Below, piece after piece: positions 32,781 through 44,751 of a stretch of DNA of 64,000 bases. Source of the DNA: Valencia hispanica (Eukaryota > Chordata > Actinopteri > Cyprinodontiformes > Valenciidae). The stretch covers positions 31,458,296-31,522,295 of the forward strand of contig OY747703.1 of the NCBI GenBank assembly GCA_963556495.2, given 5' to 3'. Position 1 is the first letter of the stretch. The number at the start of each line of letters is the position of its first letter. Under the pieces are notes generated by a model. That model was not told where the DNA came from. It did no database searches and saw only the letters and a list, made by a program, of their open reading frames with translations. Made by a program: the position numbers and the translations under genes.

Positions 32781-35700
32781 TCAGTCTTTCCGTACCCTCC
32801 TCTTCCTGACAGCTTGTTTGTGGCTCTCTTCAGTGACGTCGCCTTCATCTTTCTGCTGGAAATTTGACAAAAAGAGGCTGAAGTTGACAAATGAGTCACT
32901 TTCAGATAAGTGTGTGGTGAACCCAGGTTAAACCGAAGGATTAGCTTTGTGTTCCCTGGATTACCCACAAGCATCAGAAAGTTATATTTACACTTTTCTT
33001 GGTCATTTAGGAACAAACTGTAATAGGATTGTTGAAACTGTCGAGTTACATAAGAATATTTTTTTTTTTAACTGAGATTCTGTGGAGTAGTTATAAGCAA
33101 TATCCTACCTGCAGTCAAAACAATCTCAGAGGTTATCACAGAGGAGGAGCGTAGTATAGGTTTAGGCAGCTAAATGGTATAATGAATGCATGGCACTTGA
33201 ATAATGATATCCAACCAAATACTGCAAACTGGCCGTCTTATGTGACTGTGATATTACCAACAATGATGTTACAATTAACACTGTGATTAAATATTGTGCC
33301 AGAAACCCAGAGAGAACATGCAAACTCCATCCAGAAAGACTGCAGGCCGGGAATTTAACTCAGGACTTTCTTGCTGCGAGGAAACAGTGCCACCAACTCC
33401 ACCACTGTTGAACCCCCGTTCAAGACCATTTTAAGGAATTTAAACTCAAAACCTGAAAAAGTGCTTTATCACCTCATCAGTCTTGTGTCCTGTGGTTAGC
33501 TACTGACTGCTCAAAACTACTGGATAGTTTTGAGTTATCACCTAATGACAGAACTTCATGTTAGCTTGTATGCTACGGCCTGTGGGCATCTTTTGTTAAC
33601 TGGAGCTAAAATGGTATATTCTGCAGATTGCAGAAAACAGATTGCCAGATCAACAATGTTGATGTTGGACATATTTTCTACATCTATGTTTACACTGCAC
33701 AGAAAGATTCGCCTCAGACAAACATGGTCAGAACAGGAGACTCTCACCTCATTTTCTAATGTTCTTTCTGGAGTTGCGTTTTCCTCCGCTTCATCTTCTT
33801 CTTCTTCCTCCTCCTCATCCATCTCTTCTTCTTCATTATAAGCCCCCTCTTGATTGTCTCCCTGTGCGCCACTGTCCTCCATCTCACCTTCGTCTTGTGC
33901 TTTATAAAGAAAAGAGGTGGCGAGGATGACGGTGAAGAACAATACTGCAGTAAAGTTGAGATACTCTGCTAAATAAAACAACAGATAAATGTCACACCTG
34001 CTGCTGGTTCTCCAGCTTCTTTCTCATCTGCTTCTCCCTCCTCTCCCTCCTCCTCCTCCTCTTCTTCTATCTGAGTCGGAGGTACATTGACTCTTTTATA
34101 GACATAGTCATCTTTCTGGAAACCAATGCAAAAATGATTAAAGTGATGTCAAGTAGGATCTTTGGGAGAGATTTATGGAGGTATTGGTAAAAATCAGCTG
34201 ATTCTTGCTACCTTTGGCCAGCAGAAGAGCACAGTCAGTCCAACGGGCAGGCCGACTGTCAGGATGTAGATTATCCAAAGCCAGGGTCTCTCCTCAGCTG
34301 CCACCAACAACTGGGCAAATATCCCCAGCTGTTGGGATTAAAAACAAGCGCTCTGAATGTTGAGTCTCACGGAAACATCTCTTCATCCCCAGAACACAGC
34401 AAATTATCTGTCCAGCCTTCTTCCACTGACCTCGTTAGCACTGGCCACCAGTTTCTTCAGCCCCCAGCTGTCCGAGGCCCAGCGGTCGGCCACCTCCTTG
34501 TGAGACGTGATGATGAAGTTGTCGAAGTAAATGTCTGAGGTCATGGACCACAGCTCCAGTCCCAAAGCCTTAAACGGCGTCATCCTGAAAGGCTGCAGGT
34601 CCTTGAAATATTCTGGGTTCATCATTTTACGTGGCTTCCAGACTCCCTTGGGAGAAGACGAAACAGAAGACATGGTTTTACGACAAGAACGTCACAAAAA
34701 CACGGCCAGAGTAATGAGAAGAGTTCCTATTACCTGATAGTTAGGGTTGTCTATCAGAGGGGCTTTCCACTTGCCCTTATACTGTGGGTTGTTGATCATT
34801 GGTCGCTTCCACTCTCCACAGCCAGGAGCTGTCTCACAGACTGGGTTAGGAACCTGCGGGGCCTCCCACTCTCCATCCATCTCCTCGTCCCTGCCCCCAG
34901 CGAAGAGCAGTCAGTCCTAACACATCACTGTTTTACTAAAACACACATTTCTGGTGCTGGTCAGTTCAAGGACCCACCAGTCTTCTGGCTTCTCTGCATT
35001 TGGGTCAGGAACGAACTCTGGTACGTCATCCAGCCAACCTTCTGGCTTTAAGGCATCAGGGTCCTCAATCTTTGCAGGTGCATCCTCGTCCCTGAATAAC
35101 AAAGAAAAAATTAATTACAGATTTTAATTTTGGCTCGGTCGTCATGTCCTGAATATCTTTTAAAAGGCATTTCTTATCACTGCTACATACATGATGTTCT
35201 GGTATGCAGCTCTTTCAAGTTTCATCAGTTCTCAAAGACTGTGTAGAAAGGTTTATGGCTGAATAATTTCTATAGCTTGACAAAGAAAAACAAAGTTTGG
35301 GTAATGACAACTTCTGGTCCTCTGGCCTCTAATATTAGGTCTTCTAAGAGAGTCAAATGTGTATACTTTGACTCTGGTTTCACGTTAGATGGTAATGTCC
35401 AACCTTTACTTGGCTTATGGGAGCACATTACACCTGTTTAAAATTCATTGCATTGGCTCCCCGTATGCTTTAAGATCGATTTTAAGGTTCTTTTATTGGT
35501 TTTTAAGTGTATTAATGGTCATGGGCCTTAGCTTTCAGAACTGCTTTTATCATATGAACCTTTGTGGTCTCTGCGCTCCTCTGGCAGCCGTCTCCTTGTC
35601 ATCTCAAAAGTCAGGACACACACTCATGGCGAGGCGTCTTTCCAGTTTTATGGCCCTCACCTCTGGAACAGGCTGCCGGAGAACCTCAGAGAACGTTCAT

Positions 35701-38700
35701 GTTTTTAAGACCAGGCTCCCCTAGGGGGTTATGTGGGGTCATTTTAATCTGTAAAGCACTTTGAGATGCTATTTTGTATGAAAAGCGCTTTATAAATAAA
35801 GTTTGATTTGATATTGTCTCACGGTCAGAAGTGGAAATTACTGCAGCTGAACAAAATTTCTTTGGAACGTTTTCCTGTTTATAGAGCACTAGATGGGAGA
35901 ATACAACACCAATATATACCACAGAACTTTTATATAAATTTTTCACTAGCTGGTCTCTTGACCAGGGCCTGATGGCCGTGTCATGTAAGAGGCTGGAAAC
36001 TAGAGCTGTTTTCATCTATTACATCAGCACTCAGAAACACTCTCACACTATGGACTTGGTGTTTTCAAAAAACAACAAAAACCCCTGTTTTAAAAATTGT
36101 TGTTACCTCACAGTTTATATGTAGTGTTGGTTGGTAGATTTTTAGTTGTGAACTTTGTTAAAGCACTTTTTCGATTTATGTCTTGAAAGGTTATATTTTT
36201 TTATTTGCGTTTTTTAAATATTCAACTTTAATAGTTGACATAATCTGCTCCACAGCAAATGGGTTAGGTTACATGTTTATGTCATAGTTAGACATCCAGG
36301 TCAACAGCTAAAAAGAAAATGCTTGTGTTTCTTAGATTTAAATGTTAAATCTTAAAACAATTTTAATTTATCTTTACTTTTTATCAACTAAAAATTATCT
36401 CTTTGATTTGATCTCTTTTCTGGGGTGGGGTTTTGTTGTGTATGATTTTAAATTTTCTGATAACAGTATTTGACTTCAAAATATTAAACGTGGACAGAAA
36501 ATTTGTCAACAATATCAACAATTATGTTTCATGACAAAATCTTAAACTCAGCCTTAACAAAAGGGGAATGTTTAGGGTAACATGGCTGCTCTACATTAAT
36601 CAAACTTCTGTCTGTTGATACAAGAGACAAAAAAGTAAAAATCACCAGTCATCGGGCTTCACAGCTTCGGGGTCGGGAATCTTGGCCCTCTCGTCCCAGT
36701 CGTCCGGCTTTGAGTCATTTGGATCGTCGATCTCCTTTGGCGGGTTGACAGGAGGCACCATGTCGTACAGCAGGTTGCCACGGCTTACGCTGGACTGATC
36801 GATGAACATCTCGTAGCTGTTGTCTGGGTTCAGGACTGGGAGCAGACAGAAGTGAGGTGAGCACAGGACCAAACCGCAGGATCAAAAATCAAACGCTCCA
36901 CATCAATTCAGCCACATACCCAGAGTGTAGAGGTGAGTCTTCTTGTCGGTGTAGAACTTCTTTAGATCCACGTCGGCCCTCTTGGCGTGCTTCTCTTCCA
37001 TGTCTTTGTTCAGGGGATTTTTGTGGCGGAAGATGAAGTGCAGCTTGTGGTCCTCTCCACATTTGTCAGGCCCAAACATAATGGTGTAGGGTGTACGGTC
37101 ATGGAAGTGTGCCTGGAGGAGGAAACAAGAAGGAACTAAATATGATCAACAAGACTTTAAATCAGCCAAGATACAGTTCAGGCTTTACTACATACAGTGC
37201 CGGTTTGTTAAGTCAAGATGTTACAAAGTTTCTCCTAATTTCCTCTTCCTCACTACATAAAGCACTACACAAAACCTTACTTTATGAACTCTAATTTGAG
37301 CTGCACACTTTGCTATCACTATTTATGTCTTGGGGGAGTTTGGCGTTACAAACGTAATGTCATCACTAATGGTGTGCTCCATTTGCAGTCAGAACTCGGA
37401 AATTCCGTCTTCCAAGTGGGAAAAATCAATTGGAATGCCCTCCGAAGTCAGACTTCCCACATGGAAAGTCGCAGATTTTTTTCTTGCTCCGACTTTGTTT
37501 TTCAATACGGCCGCTCACTGCATCAACAACAGTAAGTTGTGGTGGAAACATGTTTATTTTACAAGACGCATTTGTAAGAGTACGTCTAAAATCACTGTTA
37601 CATGTGGAGCCTGCAACTGTAAATGTAACAAAATAAAAGCGGCGTTTGCATATGGAAAGTACAGCTTATAACGATGTTTATAAGCGGTACTAACAACTAT
37701 AGCAATCTGGGCGTCGCCATATTGGAAACCCGACTTATCAGATAAGATTAACTGGATCGCTGTTTGCTCGGGTGGGGCATCAAACCCACCTCCGGGTTCC
37801 GATTTCCGAGGTAAATGGAACGCACCAGAACAACTTTCTGCCAGTTTGTCTTGTACTCGTTTTTTGGTTCTCATGCCTCAAACCCCACACACTTTTTTAT
37901 TTGATACATGTTAATAAATATTATCATTATGAGCTACAAGCCAGAGCAAACTGAACAAGAAAGGGCAAATAATGATATATGAGCCTTAAAGAAAGTCTTG
38001 GTAAAGAACATAAAACACATGTACCAACCAGGTGGAGAATGCCAGAGTCTGAGAGCAGTTTGATGTACGCTCCACCACAATCAATACCATCTTGGAAATT
38101 CACCTCATACCTGTAATTACAAACAAAACCCACTCAACTCTAAAATTATTATGTTTTAATAAAAGGTCTCATTCACTTATTTTTTCAATGAATTTCCTGT
38201 GGTCTCTAGCTTAAATAAATGTCTTCTGAGCAGTTTTATGAGGCAAAAATGTTTTCTCACTCCTGTTTCAGGAGGTTGCAGTTTGTCAAAGGAGTGGGTG
38301 GGGTGAAACGTCAGGATCACGAGTCTAGCTCCTTATTATTCACGATATGCAAACGTGTCGTGTCTGATTGGCTAGCAGCAATTATGCTGCCTTTGATCAA
38401 ATAACTAACTTAACTTACTTTGCTCTTTGGTAAAAAATGCAACGCTGATGTCCTTTGTCCACAAATAAAACGAACCCCAACATGCTCTGCCATGTTGTGG
38501 AGTTGCTGACGGTTAGCTTCTACTAGCAAAAACGTGCTCTGCTCTCTCCATGCTGCAAAATCAGCCTTCCTGTGGGCGGTCCCAAGCCAAGGTAGGCAAG
38601 ACCATAAATACAAATTTTCCCTGTGAAGTAGAAAGGACTAGCCTTTTCTGACTCGCTCGTTTTGCCCTCTGTTTTCTTTCTGCGGCTAATGCAGGCAATG

Positions 38701-39783
38701 GTGGTTGGAGAAAATGTTCACGTGCAGCATGCATAGACAGCTCAGAGTGACCGATTGTATTTCACAAAAAACAAGTATTACATGATCTCTCAGTGAATGA
38801 GACCTTTAATAATATTAGAACGTGCATCTTGCTCTTGTGTGAACTCACTGGACAACCAGAGGTTCATCCTGGAAAACAAAAGGTTTGTCCAGCATGGCAG
38901 CAATGGCGTGATGTTTGGCCCGAGACTTGAGCACCAGGCCCTGGTCTCCTGGAACCTTGTTCTCCTTCAGCGGCTCCACCATCCACTTTCCTGCAGACAA
39001 ACGGGACAAGGCGAACGCCAGTTTACAGAGCACAAATGTAGTCAGAAATAAGGATGGTTTAGACTGCTAAAAGCAGAGCCGTTGTTCTAATTGTTAATAA
39101 CATCCCTTTGAAAGAAGTGGTTCTGTGGTATGTAGAAATAAAACACAGCAGCAATAGCAGACAAAGGGCTACAAACCATCATATTTGGCGACATCTTCCT
39201 CTGCATCCTCCTTCATTGTTTTTGACAGCTGCCATCTGCCCAGATCAACATCAGAAAACTCTTTCAGGTATGGAAAACTGGACAGGCACACCTAAAGCCC
39301 TGGCTAACAGAGAGTGCTGATCTATCAGAGTTATGGAAGTTATGAAAACCTCATCATACCTGTCCAGTGATCCATCATCAAAGGTTTCTGCAAAATAGAC
39401 ATCTCCAGTGGGGACAGGAGTCTTGTACGTTACCTGGGATTCATGGAAGTAGATTATAATGTTAAAACTTAAGCTCACAGGTTTAAATTCCAGATATGCA
39501 CTTAACGTTCGGACCGGTTCCCGACCTGGAAGGTGACAGTCTCGGTTTCAGACTTTTCAGCTCCGTCTTTATCCTCGTCAAACCCCTCTTCATCCATCAC
39601 CATTGCCTCCTCCTCTTCGTCATCACCTGCCATCAGAACCTGCAGTTCCTCCTTATCCAGACCCATATCGCCGTCCGCGTCCAAAACGTCTGCCTCAGAA
39701 TGCTCGTCGCTGGACGCTATGGCTGCCACAGCCAAGGAGGACAGGAGCAGCAGGCACCACGCCCAGCCTCCACCGACCTTCAT
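32781..39783 (-). CDS. clgn: Calmegin (calnexin-family ER lectin chaperone)
   Basis: This is a type I ER membrane chaperone that binds monoglucosylated glycoproteins; in mammals it is needed for sperm adhesion proteins. Fourteen coding exons (39,783-39,526; 39,433-39,360; 39,235-39,177; 38,990-38,849; 38,110-38,029; 37,112-36,920; 36,835-36,646; 35,091-34,978; 34,890-34,734; 34,646-34,431; 34,328-34,212; 34,115-33,998; 33,893-33,748; 32,855-32,781) total 1,941 nt, or 646 aa. Order: signal peptide, acidic stretch, lectin domain ([39 protein letters not shown]), P-domain repeats ([20 protein letters not shown] and others), a Cys pair in [13 protein letters not shown], a membrane segment [20 protein letters not shown], and an acidic cytosolic tail. 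The C-terminus RKRRVRKD matches calmegin rather than calnexin (RKPRRE). Adjacency to scoc agrees with human 4q31. Confidence 0.95.
33300..33420 (-). mobile_element. Retroposon fragment in the last clgn intron
   Basis: The text AGAGAACATGCAAACTCCAT, GGCCGGGAATTTAACTCAGG and CTTGCTGCGAGGAAACAGTG, then CACCAACTCC, is the inverse of the fish retroposon tail seen at 4,475. It lies in the 892-bp intron between exons 13 and 14. Confidence 0.55.
35390..35815 (+). mobile_element. L2-clade LINE 3' end in a clgn intron
   Basis: The + strand, across frame changes, reads [12 protein letters not shown], then [24 protein letters not shown], then DVFKTRL-like text. It finishes with GTAAAGCACTTTGAGATGCT and AAAGCGCTTTATAAATAAAG. 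This is the C-terminus and 3' tail of fish L2/Maui LINEs. It lies antisense to clgn between exons 7 and 8. The upstream body is missing. Confidence 0.7.
37366..37830. mobile_element. Non-autonomous TIR element in a clgn intron
   Basis: Left: ATGGTGTGCTCCATTTGCAG, followed by CAGAACTCGGAAATTCCG. Inverted right: TGGTGCGTTCCATTTACCTC then GGAAATCGGAACCC. The outer 15-20 bp and the CTCGGAAAT motif match in inverted order. The intervening 113-codon + frame has no domain and is taken as chance. The target duplication was not resolved. Confidence 0.5.
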
Positions 39784-40470
39784 CTGAGGAGGAGGAGAAG
39801 GGTGGGTGAGGACAGCAAAGAAAGAGATGAATGAGGAACAACAGCGTGAACAAGGAGGTTTGTGGTATGGTAGGATGAAAGACACATTTTATTTATGGAC
39901 AGGTGTAAGTGTCACGTTGGAGATGAAAATGGAGGACACAAGTTCATAAAATGATGGAAGAGTGAGTGGATGAGCTGTAGAGGTTATATAAATGCACAAG
40001 TCTGCCGTCCGCAAAACACACATTGCTTACAGGTGTGAAAGATTCAACTGTTCTGTGAACAATTTCCCACAAGCTACAGAAGGAAAACCTCCAAAAAACA
40101 CTGAAGATCTGGGACTAATTGAAGTTTTTCTCATCTAGACTTCTGGTCTTATGGCTGTATAACTGCAGAGCTACATGCATTTAAACACAATCAGAAAAAT
40201 CAGCTAAACATTCCCTTTGAGAGACCTATAATATCAGATATCAGTAACTTCATCTGGATCAGCTTAGCCCAGCTCGGTTTTGTTGTGGAGCAGGAAATTA
40301 AAATCCTCACTGTAGACGCACCATGCATCTCCTGATATACCATATTTTTCATTGTGATGTTAATCTCCCTTTTTAGCAACAGATGAGCTGGTTTGAAACT
40401 CACCTCAGCTCAGTTTGCACCAAAAACGTTTCACAGAATCACTACAGAGGACATCTATAAGTGAAACCAA
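39784..40470. other. Upstream region of clgn; no further gene
   Basis: It should contain the clgn 5' UTR and promoter. A purine-rich block (39,785-39,835) abuts the start codon. I could not assign a TATA box or transcription start. Confidence 0.4.
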
Positions 40471-40479
40471 GGTTAGAAC

Positions 40480-40783
40480 TAGGAATGCACGGATATAAAA
40501 ACCGTGGGTATTATATGCCAGTTATCCTTTCGAACTGCGGAAAAAAAAGGACCACACCACTGACATTGTTTCTCAGGTAAACAAACCACAATCCTGTGCT
40601 ACATCACTGTCACATGACCAAACCCCTCCCCTTCCCTCCTAAAACACATATACAAATGGCAACCAGATGGAAATCAATATCGGTTATTTAAAGCGGCCTG
40701 GTTTTACTCATAGCGCCGATACCGATATGTGGAAAAATGATTAACATCTGCCGATGTTCGCACCAGTACATCGAGCATCGCTA
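40480..40783. mobile_element. hAT-like MITE, 304 bp
   Basis: It starts TAGGAATGCACGGATA and ends TCGAGCATCGCTA, imperfect inverted ends. The 8-bp flanks GTTAGAAC (40,472-40,479) and GTTAAAAC (40,784-40,791) differ at one base. ATATCGG and CCGATATG words in the interior are typical of this MITE type. A left-end relative, TAGAGATGCACCGATCATG, is at 54,083. Confidence 0.75.
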
Positions 40784-40974
40784 GTTAAAACTGGGGATTT
40801 TAAGATACTGGGATGTGTGTAAATAGGGAATAGAGTAAAAAGACAAAATTAGAAGAGATCTGGAGAAAAGAAGATCTGGAAAAGACATTTGGTTCTTGGT
40901 AGCTTCCTGGAATGTAGAGACAGGCACCAGTACGACCTCAACAGTACGACCTCACTACAACAAGCTGTTCTTAA

Positions 40975-41929
40975 AGTGTAACTAAACCACCAAACTACTG
41001 TTTTTTGCTTCTAAACTGTATAAATGAGTCTTTACCAATGCAATCTTTCAGTTTCTGGGGATTTTTTTACATTTTGGTGTAAACTTGTTTAATTCTACAC
41101 TTTTTGGTCTAAAAACGTCTTAGTGCTGCCCCCTTAGGGTTGAACTGTGGCTACTGCATTTGAATTTTGTGATTGGTGGAGAGCGGTAAATCTCTACGTC
41201 ACAGGCATTGACTGTGTCACCGCAGTCATGGTTTCACAGACACGCCCCGTGAGTTTGGGTATAAAACTATCAGACATACCGGCCGGACCCCTGGCGAGTT
41301 TGGAGTTGGATTGGTTTTTCAGGTTACCATTATTATCACATTAGCACTTAGTTAGCATAGCTAACATACCGTTTTGAACGTTAGCCTATGTTAGCATCAC
41401 CACTCAGAGACTGGACCCATCCTGTCTCTCTCTCCCTCAGCAGCAGCGCCAGCCTCGGGCAGCGCTGACTCAGCGCCCCGAGCCAGCGGCTCTAATTGAT
41501 ACGGCTCACGGCCGCTGAGCTCCATAAAGCCTCCCTCTACTCCTCTATCTCCGGTGACGACGGAGGAGATCCCCTGGCTCAGGCGCCGAGCCAGCGCCGC
41601 CTGAGCTCGGTGCTGCTGAGGCAGAGGAAGGCAGGAGGAGTCCGGTCTCTGAGTGGTAATGCTAACATAGGCTAACGTTCAAAACAGATGAATGTTGATC
41701 AGATCGATCAGTCGCAAAACTGCCAACATCGCTTCGGTCACTGTCCATGTTTCAGTGTCACATTAAGCGAGCTGTCACTGCCCTCTTGAACACACCCACG
41801 TCCCCCCTTCCGCTTTTCCTCAACACTTGGCCACACCCCTCCGTTCTTCCTGGCACCGCCCACTTTGTAGAATTTTTCAAATGTTGTCTGGGGGCGGGGT
41901 TATGATTTTTCAGGGGGTTCAGTTACACT
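40975..41929. mobile_element. TTAA-site TIR element with long internal palindrome, 955 bp
   Basis: The termini AGTGTAACTAAACC and the inverse of GGTTCAGTTACACT match apart from one base. TTAA is present at both edges (40,971-40,974 and 41,930-41,933), the target used by piggyBac and Kolobok elements. A second inverted repeat of about 45 bp (41,370-41,414 against 41,643-41,687, differing at only a few bases) encloses a very GC-rich core with smaller foldbacks (41,447-41,620). No transposase is encoded. Confidence 0.8.
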
Positions 41930-42029
41930 TTAACACTCTACTTCCTTTTTTCTATTCGCAAAATATTTCCCCAGGGAAAATTCTGTTTTCCAGGTTTTTT
42001 TAAATTACATTTCAATAGTATTTTTGTGT

Positions 42030-42240
42030 GGGGAGTCGCGTGACGTAGTGGTTGGAGCGGGCGCCCCATTTGCAGAGGCTTTGGTCCTCGATGCGGCTGT
42101 CCCCGGTACGAGTCCCGTCCCGGGTGACCTTTGCCGCATGTCTTCCCCCACCTCTCTCCCTCTTCAAAAAACTCTGTCCTCTGTCAATAAAGGCCACTCA
42201 GGCCCAAAAACCTTGTTTAAAAAAAACTTTGATAAAAAAA
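42030..42240 (+). mobile_element. tRNA-derived SINE
   Basis: The head has an A-box-like GCGTGACGTAGTGGTTGGAG and a B-box-like GGTACGAGTCCCGTCC. The body continues CTTTGCCGCATGTCTTCCCC and CAATAAAGGCCACTCAGGCC, ending in an A-rich tail. This is a common teleost SINE layout. No clean flanking duplication was seen. Confidence 0.75.
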
Positions 42241-44130
42241 ATTGGGCATATTGTATTTTTTTCCTCTGCATTCTCTCTCAAGATGGTTCCACACTACTGT
42301 GGGCTGTATGTAAATAAAAAGATTAAAGGAAAATGTGTAATTGCTGTAGCAAAAACAATAATAACATTACTTCAATTATCTTGCTGTTGAACATAACATT
42401 TATATATTCTTATTTTGATTTGATACATAAAGCTATGCAAAAGTTTAAATTAAGCACAAGCTAAATTTTGTAAAGTAAACGTGGCTATTGTGCAGAGCAT
42501 TCTATTTTTTGTTCGTTCTCTTCTTTATAGAGTGACACAGGTATAACCAGCTGATATTAGCTGGGGAACAGTCAGACTATTTGTCTGTGTAGAGCCTGCA
42601 GTCCCCTTATTTACAGACATGCTTGTAGTTTTAAAACAGCGTTACCTGGCACTGGCCATGGATGTGCACATGGACGTCAGCTGGCAAAAGAAGGGGAAGC
42701 ACATGTTTCACTCGCTTACAAGAAAGACAAATTTAAGCGCTTGGAACCCTGTTTGGATCCGGAAAACATGGACAGTCGTATTGTGGAAACTACAGGAGAC
42801 ACCCAACAGTCTCTCAAAATAACCGTGTTTTAGGACAATAGTTGATCAGTAAAAAGCAACATGTCTCTAAAGCATCTGACTGGAAGCTATGTAACTAGCG
42901 GTTTAACCAGATAATTTTATACTAATGTTATACTCGTAGTATTACGCTATAAAAAACAGAAAGCCTTTTTAGAGGTTTGCTGTTTTAAGGCTGAGTGGTT
43001 TAAACAGAAAAACAGGCAGCAACTGGTCTCAAAATGACTGCACAGAAAATCTGACCAAAAACAGGAGAAAAAAAAGTTTGAAAGTCTAGAGAAAATATAA
43101 AAACATTAGGAACAGAGATGGGTAGTAACTAGTTTTAAAAAAAAACAAAAAAAAAACGAAGTACTTTTTGGAGCACTTTTAATACATCGTACTTGGTACT
43201 TCTACTTGAGTGAGTAATAACATTATGAAAGCATCGATACACTTACTTAAGTAAAACATACTATCTGCATAATATATAACTGAATGAAGAGCCAGACATA
43301 GACCTACAGCTAAAGTGAAACCACTTGTTTGCACACAAGCTTGTATATATATATATATAGTTTATTATATAAATAATAGGTATGGTAACCTTATGAGCAA
43401 GTGATCTGTTTCTGTTGGTTAGACTGACAGGTCATCCTTCCAGCTAATTATACTGAGACAATCCAAACTTTTGTCCAACATCGGTGATAAAGCAGTTGTC
43501 AATTTTTAAGCGTTTGTTATAAAAACCTCTGTAAAGATGCAGTGTCATTGACAGGGTATAATGAGATCAAATAAAGATGACAAGACGTGGCTGTGGCGCC
43601 AACATGGCTGCCACAGAGGACCGCAGTGGCTCAAATGGTTCCAAGATGAGCGGCTGTTTCCGCAGCACCTGCTCCGCTGTCCGATGCTAATAGCGCCGCT
43701 GACATACAGCAGACCTTAGCAAAACATGGGCTTAGGCGATACAGCTAATGAGCTCAGACAGTCAGCACCTTAATTAAACACGCATTGGCCTTCAAAACAG
43801 AAGCAATGATATTTTAATTAGGAGTAAAATTTGCCCCAAAGGGTTTTGCTTTGACAGTAATAACAATGAATGAATAGCAGCTGCTAACTGGCTAACTTAG
43901 CATTAATGTCGCACTAGGAGGGAGGTAGAGACCCAGTCAGACCAAACACTAACCTTATGAGGTGTTGGAGCTGCAGAGGAGACAAATCCTTCAAATCTAC
44001 CTCTACGTGTCAGATATCCGGCCTCGGTTTCAGCGAGGAACAGTCTGGGGGGGAAATATATCTGATCTATGGGAGCGTGAGTGACAGCTTGGTCCGAATA
44101 ACGGTGATGCCAGGCTAACTGAGGTGATGC
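42241..44130. other. No gene recognised; small repeats only
   Basis: AT-rich intergenic DNA. It includes a partial relative of the 165-bp hAT MITE (about 43,115-43,265, GATGGGTAGTAACTAGTT) and a short TA run at 43,345. The CpG-richer piece at 43,590-44,165 has an 86-codon - frame with no known domain. Confidence 0.45.
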
Positions 44131-44134
44131 GTTC

Positions 44135-44163
44135 ATGGACAGGCGGAAAGGGCGCCTGTCCAT
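44135..44163. repeat. Perfect 11-bp-stem hairpin upstream of exosc9
   Basis: ATGGACAGGCG and CGCCTGTCCAT form a perfect stem around the 7-nt loop GAAAGGG. It lies about 590 bp before the exosc9 start codon. Function is unknown; it may be one end of an unrecognised element. Confidence 0.7.
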
Positions 44164-44751
44164 AGTAAACGCGGTAGAGCTACATTATTTACACTTTTTA
44201 AATGATTATTTAATGCATGATGATTTTCTTAGTGATGAATTACATAAATAAATTCCTTGAGAAAACAATAAGTGCAAGGACTGTGTACGAAATTGTGTAT
44301 GTGTAAAGAATAAAATAAGCTTTCTTGGTATCTTTTTTATTTCACTCTTTATTTTTGATTATTTCTTCTTCATTGACCTACATTTCACTCTTTTTTTCTA
44401 AATAATAAAATCCTTTAAAAGAAAAGTATTAGAGAGCTTAGAGTTTTTCAAGTTTCCTGCTGGCATTGAATCCAGCATGTGTCGTAAAATGAAATCAGCT
44501 TTATTTGGGATTTTCTTTGGATAGATTGAAAAATGTGTGACTGTGTTCACGTCAAAAAGGATTCAATTGGAAATGCTACACCGAAGCTGAGGATCAAACG
44601 TGTTAGTACAAGTAATATAGTTTGTGTTTAGCCTGTCGAGCTTTAGTGCCGTAAACCGTGTTTACCCGCACATGATCGCAGCGTGTAAACACAGAATCCG
44701 CATGGTTGCTGAGAAATGAAATAAAAGGAATATAACAGAAAAAGCTGCAGC

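Noticed and set aside
32401..32809. + strand frames of 65 and 93 codons past the clgn stop
   Set aside because: They lie in the clgn 3' UTR and last exon on the opposite strand, with no domain or splice evidence.
33530..33841. 103-codon + strand frame with a poly-Ser tail
   Set aside because: The poly-Ser is the complement of the Glu-rich clgn exon at 33,748-33,893.
39496..39834. Three + strand frames of 68-112 codons
   Set aside because: They are antisense shadows of clgn exon 1, which has the start codon, signal peptide and correct donor.
43903..44163. 86-codon - strand open frame upstream of exosc9
   Set aside because: It lacks homology I can name and begins within the hairpin at 44,135-44,163. 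It may belong to a transposon but cannot be supported as a gene.
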